A stretch of DNA of 64,000 bases from Bacteroidales bacterium (GTDB taxonomy: Bacteria > Bacteroidota > Bacteroidia > Bacteroidales > UBA10428): assembly GCA_016928305.1 (NCBI GenBank), contig JAFGKY010000099.1:1-64000 (forward strand). The letters run 5' to 3'. Numbering within the stretch: position 1 is the stretch's first letter; each line of letters starts with the position of its first letter. The notes beneath the pieces are model-generated. The model worked only from the letters and a program-made list of their open reading frames with translations, was not told the DNA's origin and ran no database searches. Shown here piece by piece: positions 44,980-54,710 of the stretch. The translations under genes were made by a program, and so were the position numbers.

Positions 44980-47900
44980 ATGCAATATTATGAAAAAAAC
45001 ACCAACACCCGGTTCTGTTTGATCGCAATTCTGTTGCTTGTATGTGAGTACAACGGTATGGCACAAATTGCCGGTTTCAGCTTTCAAAGACAAAATAATT
45101 GTGCTCCTGCCCGTGTGGTCTTTTACAATGAATCATCACAGGGACCCGGAATCACTTACGAATGGAATTTTGGTAAGGGAGGTATCAGCTATTCTTCCGC
45201 AAGAATTCTCGAAGAGGTTTATTCGGAACCGGGAAGCTACAATGTTGTATTAAAAGTCATTCAAGGACCAGATACGGCTGTGGCAACGGCAATGGTAACA
45301 ATTTTCAGAGGTCCCGCAGCTGGTTTTACAGTCGATCAGTCTGAAGGGTGTGTGCCGTTTCATGTAGGCTTCAACAATACTTCCGAAGCAGGGGACTCTC
45401 CCCTTAGCACCTATCATTGGGATTTCCGGGATGGTACGGTGGCAGAAACCGAAAATCCGGATCATCAGTATAAACAGTCCGGTACCTTTGATGTCTTTTT
45501 GGAAATAACTGATAATAATGGATGTACGGATTACTCCGAAGCCAAAGGATTAGTGCTGGTCCACCCGAAACCGGAAATACGGTTTACAGCATCCGATAGT
45601 GCAGCCTGCAATACTCCGTTAATCGTTAACTTCAGTAACCATTCAGTGGCTGACGTTAACCTCAGTTATCACTGGGATTTTGGGAACGGTACAACGTATG
45701 ACGGATACAACGCATCTGCCCAATACACCGCAGCAGGGACATATGATGTAACCCTGCGTTGTGATAATGAAATGAGCTGTAACAGTGCGTTGACAAAAAA
45801 GGCCTATATTTCGGTCGGCCATGCATCGGGACATATCTATGCAATTCAGGGAGGGGATACCATTACGGCTGAAAATGCCCTTCTCTGCCCCGGAGAAATA
45901 CGCTTTGGTACGACTGTTGAGACAAGAACGGATTTCTATTGGCAAATTCAGTACAATCAGCGTAAGATATTTGTATATGGAAAGGAATTCATATTCCAGC
46001 TGACCGATTCCGGTCGTTTTGATATGAAGCTTATATTCGGACAGCGCTCAGCATGTCCTGACAGCGCGTTTGCCTCCTTCAGGGTTGATCACATCGAAGC
46101 TGATATCGAAATGAATCCGGGATACAGCTGCCAGCTTCCGGAAAGTGTCAGATTGACCGCCCTGATGGAAAATGCCGTAGCACAACAATGGTTACTGCCG
46201 GATATGTCAACCAGCAATGCAGCGAATATATCGTATACGGTCACGCATGACTTGTCCTATTATGAGATATACAGCCATGAAATCAACAGGTTGAGTTATC
46301 CTTTTATGCTGGTGGCAACCAGTGCCAACGGTTGCAGGGATACGGCCAGAAAAAATTTCAACGTATCCTTGCCCGTTGCCCGTTTTATGCCCGACAAAGT
46401 ATCAGGTTGTGTACCCCTGAGGGTCTCGTTTCAGGATGTAAGCCGGTCTGCTGAACCCATCCTGAAGTGGGATTATAGTATCAACGACATGACTTACAGT
46501 CAACCCGACGGAGAGGTTTTTGTACACACCTTCACAGAACCGGGAGAATATGAGGTGATGCTTGCTGTAGAAAATGAGGCGGGATGTACGGATACTTCCT
46601 ATCCGGTATACATAAAAGCCGGAGATAAGGTAAGTCCCGATTTTACGGTATTACCCGGTGAGGTTTGTTATAGAGAAAGCATACAGCTTGTGGATAATAC
46701 AACGCTGCAGGACAGTATTGATTTCTGGCATTTTTCATCACCCCGTTTATTCAACATAACCGTATCAGACAATTCTCCCGTGACAATCGAAGTTCTGCCC
46801 GCAACCGCAGGTCATAAAGCCGTGCAGCTTGAAGTGGGGTATAATGGCTGTATATCCGATACCCTTATTCAGCAGGCGTTTTATGTAAATTCACCTGCCG
46901 GGAGTTTTCATGAATCCTTTTCCTGTGACAGTCCGCTGGTATATACTTTTGTTTCCGGTGTCTCAATGGCCAGTTCGGTTGCGTGGCGAATCAACGACAG
47001 TATAGTTTCCAGCCTGGATTCCTTCCGGTATCAGTTTCCATCCTCCGGTGAATATGGGGTAACCCTTGAAGCCTTCAACAGCACTTCTTCCTGCCTGGAA
47101 ACCACAACCAAAACGGTTAAGGTAAGAGATGTAAAGGCTGACTTCATAGCAGAAACGGTAGTTTGTCACGGGGATTCGGTATTATTAAACGCTCTCATCT
47201 CACGTGACTATATCACCGAATGTTACAACGAAGGATTTTTATGGAAATTTCAGGATGGCAGGCCGGATAAAAGGACATTCAGTGAACGGTACGGGCATGT
47301 TTTTGCTGACACGGGCAGGTTTAAAACCAACCTTATCGTAAGGGCTGATAACGGTTGTGAAGATACGATCGTAAAGGAGATCCGGGTAATTCGACCGGAT
47401 GCCTCTTTTGTCGCAGACAATACAGAAGGCTGTGCTTCGGGATTGACCGTGCAATTCACACGAACCGGCACCGATGAATTTCCCGTCTCCTGGACGTGGC
47501 TCTTCGGTGACAACAGTTTTGATCAGTCATCGGTTGCTTCCGTGCAGCATTATTATACCAGCGGGACCTCATGGTCTTATATGGCAGGGCTGGAGGTCAG
47601 GGACAGTTATGGTTGCATAAACACAAGCTACATCCCAATAACGTTATACAAACCGGGCATTGCTTTCAACGCGGATGATAATTTTGTTTGTACTGGTGAC
47701 CGGGTGAACTTCAACGCATCCTATAATCAGTTTGACAGCTATCGCTGGGATTTTGGGGATGGCAGTGCTCCGGATACATTACGTAACCACGTATATACAA
47801 CGCCAGGCGTTTACGACGTGACATTAAGCGTGATCAAAGGAGGTTGTCCGAACTCATTGCAGAAAACACATTATATTAAAGTTGAAGAAGCCGATGCCGA

Positions 47901-49380
47901 GTATAGTGTGAGTGACAGTGTTTTTGACTGCTATCCGGCGCCGGTTCTTTTCACTCACAACGCGGGAAGTCCGGTTGCAGAGGGCGCATGGACCTTTGCC
48001 AGCGGAATGCAAAGTTTCGGATATGCCGGCAATTACCAGTATACCTATGCAAGGCCGGGAATATACAACACATCGTTGTGGGTAAGGACACCGAATAACT
48101 GCCAGGCAACATATTCAAAGAACATCACTGTAACCGGTCCTTATGCCACCTTCGATTTTATACCTCAGTCGATCTGCTATGATGATCCTGTGGCTTTCAC
48201 CCTCACATCATCCCAGGATGTCAGCGAAATGGAATGGATATTTGGCGACGGGGAGACCTCAACAGCCGCATCACCCGTCCATAATTACAAGGCCAAAGGA
48301 ATTATTTATCCGGCTATCTGGATCAGGAACAATACCTGCGAAGTAACCCTGACATCGGGTTCATTGAATGTGTCTGATGTGACAGCGTTTTTTGATATCG
48401 TGGACAATAAGACAACATTTTGTCAGTACGACTCTCTTGTAACCCATAATCATTCGTCCGGACACCGTTATATCACGTGGAACATAGATGATACCCTTGT
48501 TATGCGGGATTCCGTGCATATGGCATTATGGCTCTCGAACCCAGGGACTATGACGGTACAAATGACCGCAGATGACGGCAAGGGATGCACCGAATCCATG
48601 ATTCAATCCATCACCATAATTCCATCCCCGTCTTTTACCATTGGCGGGGATACCAGCATCTGTAAGGGCGTATCTTCATCGCTTCAGGTCATTCCTGCAA
48701 ATACAGATTGGGGGGTTAAATGGCAGCCACCGGAAGGATTAAGTGATCCGGATTCGTTTTCGCCTGCTGTCTTCCCCGATTCCACCCGGACCTATACAGC
48801 CACCGTAACAGATGCAAACGGGTGCTCAGGCACAAGATACATTCAGATCAGTGTCATGCAGCCGCCGGAAATCAACCGGAATCCGTTAGAGGATACTTCA
48901 ATATTTATCGGAGAGCATATTGAATTGACAGTGCAATCCAATAATCAGGGTGCCGCTTATAGCTGGTCACCCGATTATCATATTTCCTGCAGGTCATGCA
49001 ACCAGCCAACCGTATCACCCGAAAAAGATATCGTTTATACCGTAACCATTAAAGATGAATGTTTCTCGGTTACAGAAGAATTCCCCATTGAAGTCATTAT
49101 TGATTTTTATATCGAGGCACCGGATGCATTTTCACCAAATGATGACGGTGTCAATGATATATTCAGCATCAAAACCCGAAACATCCGTGAAATCAAAGAA
49201 TTTAAGATATTTAACCGCTGGGGTAACCTGGTATTTGAGACAACCCGGCTGGATGAAGGATGGGACGGAACCACCAACGGTAAAGCACAGAACGTTGACA
49301 CATACGTGTACTATATACGGGTCATAACCGAACATGGCTATGAAACAGCGAAAAAGGGTAATTTCGTACTGATAAAATAA
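44980..49380 (+). CDS. Giant PKD-repeat surface adhesin with CHU_C sorting domain
   Basis: 1466 residues from ATG 44980 (an ATG at 44968 adds four residues). Signal peptide about 10-30 (LLVCEYNGMAQ). It consists of about a dozen PKD domains of 80-90 residues with YxWDFGDG-type motifs (YEWNFGKG, YHWDFRDG, YHWDFGNG, YRWDFGDG, MEWIFGDG), each beginning with a conserved Cys-containing strand, so paired cysteines may be bridged. The C-terminal domain (FSPNDDGVNDIFSI ... WGNLVFETTRLDEGWDG ... KGNFVLIK) is the gliding-motility/type B T9SS signal. Resembles SprB/RemA-type mobile adhesins and is divergent from its probable PorP/SprF partner. Confidence 0.9.
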   Translation: MQYYEKNTNTRFCLIAILLLVCEYNGMAQIAGFSFQRQNNCAPARVVFYNESSQGPGITYEWNFGKGGISYSSARILEEVYSEPGSYNVVLKVIQGPDTAVATAMVTIFRGPAAGFTVDQSEGCVPFHVGFNNTSEAGDSPLSTYHWDFRDGTVAETENPDHQYKQSGTFDVFLEITDNNGCTDYSEAKGLVLVHPKPEIRFTASDSAACNTPLIVNFSNHSVADVNLSYHWDFGNGTTYDGYNASAQYTAAGTYDVTLRCDNEMSCNSALTKKAYISVGHASGHIYAIQGGDTITAENALLCPGEIRFGTTVETRTDFYWQIQYNQRKIFVYGKEFIFQLTDSGRFDMKLIFGQRSACPDSAFASFRVDHIEADIEMNPGYSCQLPESVRLTALMENAVAQQWLLPDMSTSNAANISYTVTHDLSYYEIYSHEINRLSYPFMLVATSANGCRDTARKNFNVSLPVARFMPDKVSGCVPLRVSFQDVSRSAEPILKWDYSINDMTYSQPDGEVFVHTFTEPGEYEVMLAVENEAGCTDTSYPVYIKAGDKVSPDFTVLPGEVCYRESIQLVDNTTLQDSIDFWHFSSPRLFNITVSDNSPVTIEVLPATAGHKAVQLEVGYNGCISDTLIQQAFYVNSPAGSFHESFSCDSPLVYTFVSGVSMASSVAWRINDSIVSSLDSFRYQFPSSGEYGVTLEAFNSTSSCLETTTKTVKVRDVKADFIAETVVCHGDSVLLNALISRDYITECYNEGFLWKFQDGRPDKRTFSERYGHVFADTGRFKTNLIVRADNGCEDTIVKEIRVIRPDASFVADNTEGCASGLTVQFTRTGTDEFPVSWTWLFGDNSFDQSSVASVQHYYTSGTSWSYMAGLEVRDSYGCINTSYIPITLYKPGIAFNADDNFVCTGDRVNFNASYNQFDSYRWDFGDGSAPDTLRNHVYTTPGVYDVTLSVIKGGCPNSLQKTHYIKVEEADAEYSVSDSVFDCYPAPVLFTHNAGSPVAEGAWTFASGMQSFGYAGNYQYTYARPGIYNTSLWVRTPNNCQATYSKNITVTGPYATFDFIPQSICYDDPVAFTLTSSQDVSEMEWIFGDGETSTAASPVHNYKAKGIIYPAIWIRNNTCEVTLTSGSLNVSDVTAFFDIVDNKTTFCQYDSLVTHNHSSGHRYITWNIDDTLVMRDSVHMALWLSNPGTMTVQMTADDGKGCTESMIQSITIIPSPSFTIGGDTSICKGVSSSLQVIPANTDWGVKWQPPEGLSDPDSFSPAVFPDSTRTYTATVTDANGCSGTRYIQISVMQPPEINRNPLEDTSIFIGEHIELTVQSNNQGAAYSWSPDYHISCRSCNQPTVSPEKDIVYTVTIKDECFSVTEEFPIEVIIDFYIEAPDAFSPNDDGVNDIFSIKTRNIREIKEFKIFNRWGNLVFETTRLDEGWDGTTNGKAQNVDTYVYYIRVITEHGYETAKKGNFVLIK

Positions 49381-49385
49381 GAGAC

Positions 49386-49409
49386 GGAATAGTGGAATGA
49401 TGGAATACT
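49386..49409. repeat. Three degenerate 8-bp repeats
   Basis: ggaatagt, ggaatgat, ggaatact, starting 6 bases after the adhesin stop codon. Confidence 0.5.
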
Positions 49410-49489
49410 GAAAAAAAAAATCGTAAATTTCATGTGGGTAAAATCCCGGGAGGGAACGCATGCATCTTTGCCAATTCAAAATCCGGAAC

Positions 49490-50176
49490 ATGAAAACCAG
49501 GGGTGAAAAACAGTATGTTAAGATGCCTGCCTTTGCAGCCCGGTTATATGATATGCTGACCAATGTTAAAGGAGTAAACAAATCGTTCGAAGAAATTGCA
49601 GATTTCATTGGCACACGGTTACAGGAAGGCAGGTTGCTGGATGCCGGCACGGGTCCGGGCCGGTTGATTATTGAAATAAGCAAATTGAATCCGGGTATTG
49701 ATCTGTACGGACTTGACATATCGCCAGCCATGCTTGCCATAGCCCGAAAGAACATACGGACTATTAAAGAAATAGACCTGCGTATCGGGAATATAACCAA
49801 AACGGGGTTTGCAGACAATTTTTTTGACTGTATCGTCAGCACGGGCAGTTTTTATAACTGGGATGAACCCGTTGATGGGCTGAATGAGATTTACAGAATC
49901 CTGAAACCGGGTAAAACGGCTTACATATTTGATTCACAAAGAGATTACAACAAGCAACAATTGAAGCACAGGCTTACTGAAAATCTCAGCGGTTATTCCT
50001 TTTTCCGTAGAAAGATATCCGCATTTTTTCTTCGTAAACAACTCACCATGACTTATTCCATTCCGGAGATTAAGGACATCATTGATCATACAAGATTCAG
50101 TAAAAGCTATGCTATTCATGAGATCGAATTAGGGAACCTGCCGATCTTTGTACGGATGGAGTTAACAAAGGGATAG
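49490..50176 (+). CDS. Class I SAM-dependent methyltransferase
   Basis: 228 residues from ATG 49490; an in-frame ATG at 49460 overlaps a -7-like CATCTTTG (49463-49470), so the later start is preferred. Rossmann motifs: LLDAGTGPGRLI (SAM loop), LYGLDISPAMLAIA, IDLRIGNI and the FDCIVSTGSFYNWDEPVDGLNEIYRILKPG post-II region, as in UbiE/Methyltransf_11 proteins. The substrate cannot be told. Soluble, monocistronic, and convergent with the PAS sensor gene across a repeat-filled 86-bp gap. Confidence 0.8.
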   Translation: MKTRGEKQYVKMPAFAARLYDMLTNVKGVNKSFEEIADFIGTRLQEGRLLDAGTGPGRLIIEISKLNPGIDLYGLDISPAMLAIARKNIRTIKEIDLRIGNITKTGFADNFFDCIVSTGSFYNWDEPVDGLNEIYRILKPGKTAYIFDSQRDYNKQQLKHRLTENLSGYSFFRRKISAFFLRKQLTMTYSIPEIKDIIDHTRFSKSYAIHEIELGNLPIFVRMELTKG

Positions 50177-50195
50177 TGTGAAGGAGAGGAGATTC

Positions 50196-50258
50196 AGTAG
50201 CTAGTAGTTAGTAGTTAGTAGTCAATCTTCCATCTTAGATCTTAGATCTTCATCTTCG
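50196..50258. repeat. Nine heptanucleotide repeats of two families
   Basis: Four agtagYt/c units (50196-50223) run without a break into five -atctt- units (50224-50258), ending 5 bases from the stop of the PAS sensor gene. The shared 7-bp register across a change of unit sequence is notable. Confidence 0.7.
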
Positions 50259-50262
50259 ATCC

Positions 50263-52533
50263 TTATCTCTTTTGTTTCTCTAAACGAGTAATTCTTTTCT
50301 TCAGGTCTTCCTCTCTCTTTTTATATTCTGCTTTAGTCTTCTCATTTTCCTGTATCCTGCGATGAAAATCTTCCTGTATGGTTTGCATCTCTTCCAGGTT
50401 TTGCCGAAGTTCTTCTTCCTGCGCCTGTAATTCCTGGTTTCGCTGCTGTATTTCCATTTCCATTTTTTTGGTCTCGGTGATATCTTTTGAAATGCCAAAC
50501 GTACCGATTATTTTTCCCTTCTTATCATACAATGGCATTTTAGAAGTGCTGACCCAGGATACCGAACCGTCTTTTTTTGTTTCTTTCTCAACCAGGTTAA
50601 TGATGGGTTTACCGGTTTTAATGATTTTTTGTTCGTCTTCAAAAGCAGGCCGGGCATGTTCGTCTGCAAAGAAATCAAAATCCGATTTTCCGATTATATC
50701 TTTCGGGTTGGAGAAACCAAATAATTTTGCATGTGAAAGGCTATTTTTAATAAACTTGCTATCCTTGTCCTTAAAATAAATAAATTCCGGCAGGTTATCA
50801 AGCAGGGTATCCATAAGGTGTTTTTCCCAGTCAAGTTCTGCTTTCTGTCTTTCCAGTTCTTCCTGCACAGTCTGCATTTCTTCCAGGTTCTGCCGGAGTT
50901 CTTCTTCCTGGGCTTTTAATTCTTCATGCTTTGCCTGCAATTCCATTTCTGCATTTTTAATTTGTGTGATATCTTTGGAGATACCGAAGGTGCCTACAAT
51001 ATTCCCATTCTGATCAAGCAGGGGCATTTTGGTAGTGCTCACCCACTTGAACGTGCCATCTTTTTTAACGGCCTTTTCAACCTGATCGATAATGGGTTTA
51101 CCTGTTGCAATAATGTTTTGTTCTGCTTCATACGCTGGTCTGGCATGCACTTCAGAAAAGAAATCGAAATCCGATTTTCCCACCAATTCTGCCTGATCAG
51201 AGACGCCAAATTTTTTCATATGCGATTTACTGTTTTTAATAAACTTGCTATCCAGGTCTTTAAAATATATTGAATCGGGTAAATTGTTCATCAGGGCGTC
51301 CATCAGGTATTTTTCCCTGGCAAGATCTTCCTGAATGAGCTGATTTCTATCCATCTGCCTTTTCAGCTCTTCCTGTGTAGCCTGCATCTCTTCAAGGTTT
51401 TGCCGTAGCTCTTCTTCCTGTGCCTGGAGCTCCTCGGCCTGGGACTGATACCGCGACAGCATTTCCTGCATCTGTGATGATGCAGTTCGGATGGCTATAT
51501 AGCTGGCAATATTCTGGGTAATTTTCTGAACAAATTCCAGTTTATACTTCTCAAGGCTATTGAAAGAGGCAATTTCAATTACACCCAGTTTTATTTCATC
51601 CTGTATCAGGGGTATAAAAGCAAGGTAGCAAGGTATTGCCTCCCCAAGACCTGAAGATATCTTTGAATATGTTGCGGGGACATCCTTCACCTCCAGTAAC
51701 TGTCCTTCATTATAACAGGTACCCACATAACCTTCGCCGGGATGGATCTCCGCATGCAACTGTTTGATGTCAGGTGCATATGCGCTAAGCAGTTTCAATA
51801 CTTTTTTATCTTCATCCACCTCTTTTATAAGGTATAGAGCACCCATGTTAACGCCAAGGTATTTAACAAGTTCAGAAATCAGAAGTTGTCCAAGTTTATC
51901 AATCTCATCCCTGTTGCCGGACATCATGTCTGAGAATTTCGATAAGCCAAGCGCCTGGTATTTCAATTCTTCCTCTTCCAGGAGCTTTTGCTTGAATTCA
52001 GATTCCTGCCTGGAGATCTGCTCTTCTTTTTGCACCAACAATTGCTGGAATTCCTCCATTTTGGTATTTTGCTCCTGCAGTGATCTGTTCTGTTTTCTGT
52101 CCCTGTCAGAAAAATACCTGTACAAAAAGGGAACTGCAAGTAAAGCGACCAGGAGTGAAAACCACCATCTCCGGTAGAAGGGAAATGTTCTTTCCCGTTC
52201 TGAAAAAGCCGATACTGATTTCACAGAATCAGCCATTAATAATGCTGTTGCATCTGTTTCATCTCCGCTTTCCGTTGTAATTGCCGTTTCTTGTTGTGCC
52301 AATGTATCTTCTTCCGGAAATTGATTCTCAAGATCCTCAAAGGTATCGGCATTTACCAGGACATCATTTATCTGCATTTTTCCCTCAGGAAGGTTTTCAG
52401 CAGGTCCTTCCTCACTAATATTCAAGGTATAAGCTGAAACCTCCAACCAACTGCACAGTAGAATAACAGCAGACAATAAACAAATCAGGATGGTTGTTTT
52501 TTTCTGGTACGATCTCACCACAAATGTATTCAT
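50263..52533 (-). CDS. Membrane GAF/PAS sensor without output domain
   Basis: 756 residues from ATG 52533, which begins a signal/anchor segment (TTILICLLSAVILLCSWLEVSA); the longer frame to 52689 has no such support. Periplasmic acidic stretch, transmembrane helix (WWFSLLVALLAVPFLYRYF), coiled coil, GAF domain (about 195-345; MGALYLIKEVDEDKKVLKLLSAYAP), then two closely similar PAS domains (NLPDSIYFKDLDSKFIKNS and NLPEFIYFKDKDSKFIKNS), each followed by an identical-type coiled coil (AQEEELRQNLEEMQ). It ends in coiled coil with no kinase, GGDEF or effector domain. It may act through protein contacts, as a receptor subunit for a separate kinase. Confidence 0.75.
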   Translation of the reverse strand: MNTFVVRSYQKKTTILICLLSAVILLCSWLEVSAYTLNISEEGPAENLPEGKMQINDVLVNADTFEDLENQFPEEDTLAQQETAITTESGDETDATALLMADSVKSVSAFSERERTFPFYRRWWFSLLVALLAVPFLYRYFSDRDRKQNRSLQEQNTKMEEFQQLLVQKEEQISRQESEFKQKLLEEEELKYQALGLSKFSDMMSGNRDEIDKLGQLLISELVKYLGVNMGALYLIKEVDEDKKVLKLLSAYAPDIKQLHAEIHPGEGYVGTCYNEGQLLEVKDVPATYSKISSGLGEAIPCYLAFIPLIQDEIKLGVIEIASFNSLEKYKLEFVQKITQNIASYIAIRTASSQMQEMLSRYQSQAEELQAQEEELRQNLEEMQATQEELKRQMDRNQLIQEDLAREKYLMDALMNNLPDSIYFKDLDSKFIKNSKSHMKKFGVSDQAELVGKSDFDFFSEVHARPAYEAEQNIIATGKPIIDQVEKAVKKDGTFKWVSTTKMPLLDQNGNIVGTFGISKDITQIKNAEMELQAKHEELKAQEEELRQNLEEMQTVQEELERQKAELDWEKHLMDTLLDNLPEFIYFKDKDSKFIKNSLSHAKLFGFSNPKDIIGKSDFDFFADEHARPAFEDEQKIIKTGKPIINLVEKETKKDGSVSWVSTSKMPLYDKKGKIIGTFGISKDITETKKMEMEIQQRNQELQAQEEELRQNLEEMQTIQEDFHRRIQENEKTKAEYKKREEDLKKRITRLEKQKR

Positions 52534-52671
52534 TGCATTATCGTTATATGGTTGTAAATCTACTAAAAATGTGCTAATCCCTGCTTGCTCACCGCCCACT
52601 TTTTTTAGCTGCAATTGAAACGGTTTTGATCGTATTATAAATCGGCTCTCAACAAAAAATATCTTATTTCT

Positions 52672-52679
52672 TACTTTTG
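52672..52679 (+). promoter_or_regulatory. -7 element of the glucuronokinase operon
   Basis: TACTTTTG fits TAnnTTTG exactly, 50 bases before the ATG at 52729. Confidence 0.45.
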
Positions 52680-52728
52680 TTTCGATCAAAAAAGTAACTT
52701 AGGGTCGTTCTGTTAAAACCTGTCGGAT

Positions 52729-53724
52729 ATGATTATTGAATCACGGGCATATGCCAGGGCCGGACTTCTCGGAAATCCGTCGGACGGATATTTTGGCAAG
52801 ACCATTTCCATCATTGTCAGGAATTTCGGCACTGCTGTCACACTATACGAATCTCCATCCCTCATCATCGAAGAACAGGAAGAAGATCTGAACCAGTTCC
52901 GCAGCATATACCACCTTTCGGAAAAAGTTAGTCTTACCGGATATTATGGAGGAGCCAGGTTGTTAAAGGCCACTATTAAAAAATTCTGTGATTATTGTGA
53001 AAAAAACCAGATACGTCTTGCCGGCAGGAATTTCACACTCAGGTATCAGTCTTCCATTCCCAGGCAGGTAGGACTTGCAGGTTCAAGCGCCATAGTCACT
53101 GCAACCATCAAGGCCCTTATGCAATTCTATGACGTTAGTATACCCATGCCCATCCTTCCCTCCCTTATACTGGCGGTTGAAAAGGAAGAACTGGGAATTA
53201 ATGCAGGATTGCAGGACAGGGTTATTCAGGTTTATGAAGGTTGTGTATACATGGATTTTAATGAGGCATATATGTCCAAACACCAGCATGGTATTTATGA
53301 ACCGATTGATGCCAATAAGTTACCCAAGCTATACCTTGCTTACAAAATGCAACTTGGAAAAGAATCCGGAAAAGTGCATAACGATGTCCGGCAGCGTTAC
53401 GACCAGGGAGACAAACATGTTCACGATATTTTATCCGAGATAGCAGGATTGGCTGTGCAGGGTAAAGAAGCAATAATCAAAGAAGATTCGGAATTGTTAT
53501 CTGAACTAATCAACCGGAATTTTGATCTGAGGACACAGATCATGAATATTTCGGAAAGCAATAAGGAAATGGTAAGAATTGCACGTGAATGCGGAGCCTC
53601 TGCCAAGTTTTCCGGATCGGGAGGTGCCATTATCGGTACCTATGCCAATGATGAAATGTTGCGCAAACTTATTATCCGGTTGAAGGAGATCAATGCCAGA
53701 GTGATTAAACCCTATATATTATAA
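52729..53724 (+). CDS. Glucuronokinase-like GHMP kinase
   Basis: 331 residues. It is predicted to phosphorylate a uronic acid or sugar at C1 with ATP. The whole length resembles plant glucuronokinase: RAYARAGLLGNPSDGYFGKTIS, GYYGGARLLKA, the GHMP phosphate loop IPRQVGLAGSSAIV (110-123), ELGINAGLQDRVIQVYEG, GKVHNDVRQR and the C-terminal AKFSGSGGAIIG. The operon partner, a UTP-sugar-1-phosphate uridylyltransferase only 2 bp downstream, gives the second step towards a UDP-sugar, as in the plant salvage route. Cytoplasmic. The exact sugar is inferred from family likeness, not proven. Confidence 0.8.
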   Translation: MIIESRAYARAGLLGNPSDGYFGKTISIIVRNFGTAVTLYESPSLIIEEQEEDLNQFRSIYHLSEKVSLTGYYGGARLLKATIKKFCDYCEKNQIRLAGRNFTLRYQSSIPRQVGLAGSSAIVTATIKALMQFYDVSIPMPILPSLILAVEKEELGINAGLQDRVIQVYEGCVYMDFNEAYMSKHQHGIYEPIDANKLPKLYLAYKMQLGKESGKVHNDVRQRYDQGDKHVHDILSEIAGLAVQGKEAIIKEDSELLSELINRNFDLRTQIMNISESNKEMVRIARECGASAKFSGSGGAIIGTYANDEMLRKLIIRLKEINARVIKPYIL

Positions 53725-53726
53725 CC

Positions 53727-54593
53727 ATGATAAAAAAAGCTGTAATACCGGCAGCCGGACTGGGTACACGATTTCTTCCAGCCACCAAGGCACAGCCAAA
53801 GGAAATGCTTCCGATCATCGACACACCGGTCATACAATATGTTGTACAGGAGTGTGTGGATTCCGGGATTGAAGATATACTGATCATCTCGGGCAAAGGC
53901 AAACGGTCAATTGAAGATCATTTTGACCGTAATTTTGAACTGGAAGCCCTTATCCAGAAAAAAGAAGATGAGGTCGTCTTCAACCAGCTCAGGCATATTG
54001 AAGATATGGCCAACATTCATTTCATCCGTCAGAAGGAGCTGAACGGTCTGGGAGATGCCATTCTTCATGCCCGGTTCCATTGCGGTAATGAGCCTTTTGC
54101 TGTGCTCCTGGGTGACACAGTAATTGATTCCATCATACCGGCAACACAACAATTGATTGATACATTTGAACAATACCGGCAGCCGATTATAGCAGTTGAA
54201 ACAATCCCTCCCGACAAAGTTACACGCTATGGAATTGTAGGTGGTACTGCCATCAGCAAGAAACTCCTCCAACTGAATGAGCTGGTTGAAAAACCCGAGG
54301 TTAAAAAGGCTCCTTCCAACCTGGCAGTTGCCGGAAGATATATTCTTACACCGGATATTTTCCCTGCACTGGAAAAGACACCGAGAGGAAAAGGAAACGA
54401 AATCCAGCTTACCGATGCCCTGCGTATTTTACTGAAACATCACGGTATTATGGCTCAAACCATTGAGGGTAAAAGGCATGATCTGGGTGATAAACTGGAG
54501 TTTCTCAAGACTACCATAGAATTTGCCCTGAAAAGGGATGAATTTTCGAAACCGTTGCGTGAATTTATCAGGCAGATCCTTAAAGAAAAATAA
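53727..54593 (+). CDS. galU: UTP--sugar-1-phosphate uridylyltransferase
   Basis: 288 residues, the usual GalU length. Motifs: nucleotide-binding AVIPAAGLGTRFLPATKAQPKEMLPI (5-30), VVQECVDSGIEDILIISGKGKRSIEDHFD, GLGDAILHA, FAVLLGDTVID, LNELVEKPEVKKAPSNLAVAGRYI and the DLGDKLEFLK tail. It makes UDP-glucose from glucose-1-phosphate and may accept glucuronate-1-phosphate. Starts 2 bp after the GHMP kinase stop, so translation is coupled and function linked. A second, housekeeping galU elsewhere in the genome is likely. Confidence 0.9.
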   Translation: MIKKAVIPAAGLGTRFLPATKAQPKEMLPIIDTPVIQYVVQECVDSGIEDILIISGKGKRSIEDHFDRNFELEALIQKKEDEVVFNQLRHIEDMANIHFIRQKELNGLGDAILHARFHCGNEPFAVLLGDTVIDSIIPATQQLIDTFEQYRQPIIAVETIPPDKVTRYGIVGGTAISKKLLQLNELVEKPEVKKAPSNLAVAGRYILTPDIFPALEKTPRGKGNEIQLTDALRILLKHHGIMAQTIEGKRHDLGDKLEFLKTTIEFALKRDEFSKPLREFIRQILKEK

Positions 54594-54655
54594 GGTTCCG
54601 GCATCGCAAATCCGATATTTTTCTCCCAAAAATTAGCATGTATTGGCTGAATGAT

Positions 54656-54663
54656 TATATTTG
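54656..54663 (+). promoter_or_regulatory. -7 element of trpB2
   Basis: TATATTTG fits TAnnTTTG, 48 bases before the ATG at 54711. Confidence 0.5.
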
Positions 54664-54710
54664 CGATATACAAACCAATTGCATATATATGCTTTTCAAA
54701 ATCTTAAACA

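Noticed and set aside
49460-49489. Earlier start of the methyltransferase
   Set aside because: Overlaps a -7-like CATCTTTG; the family begins near the later Met.
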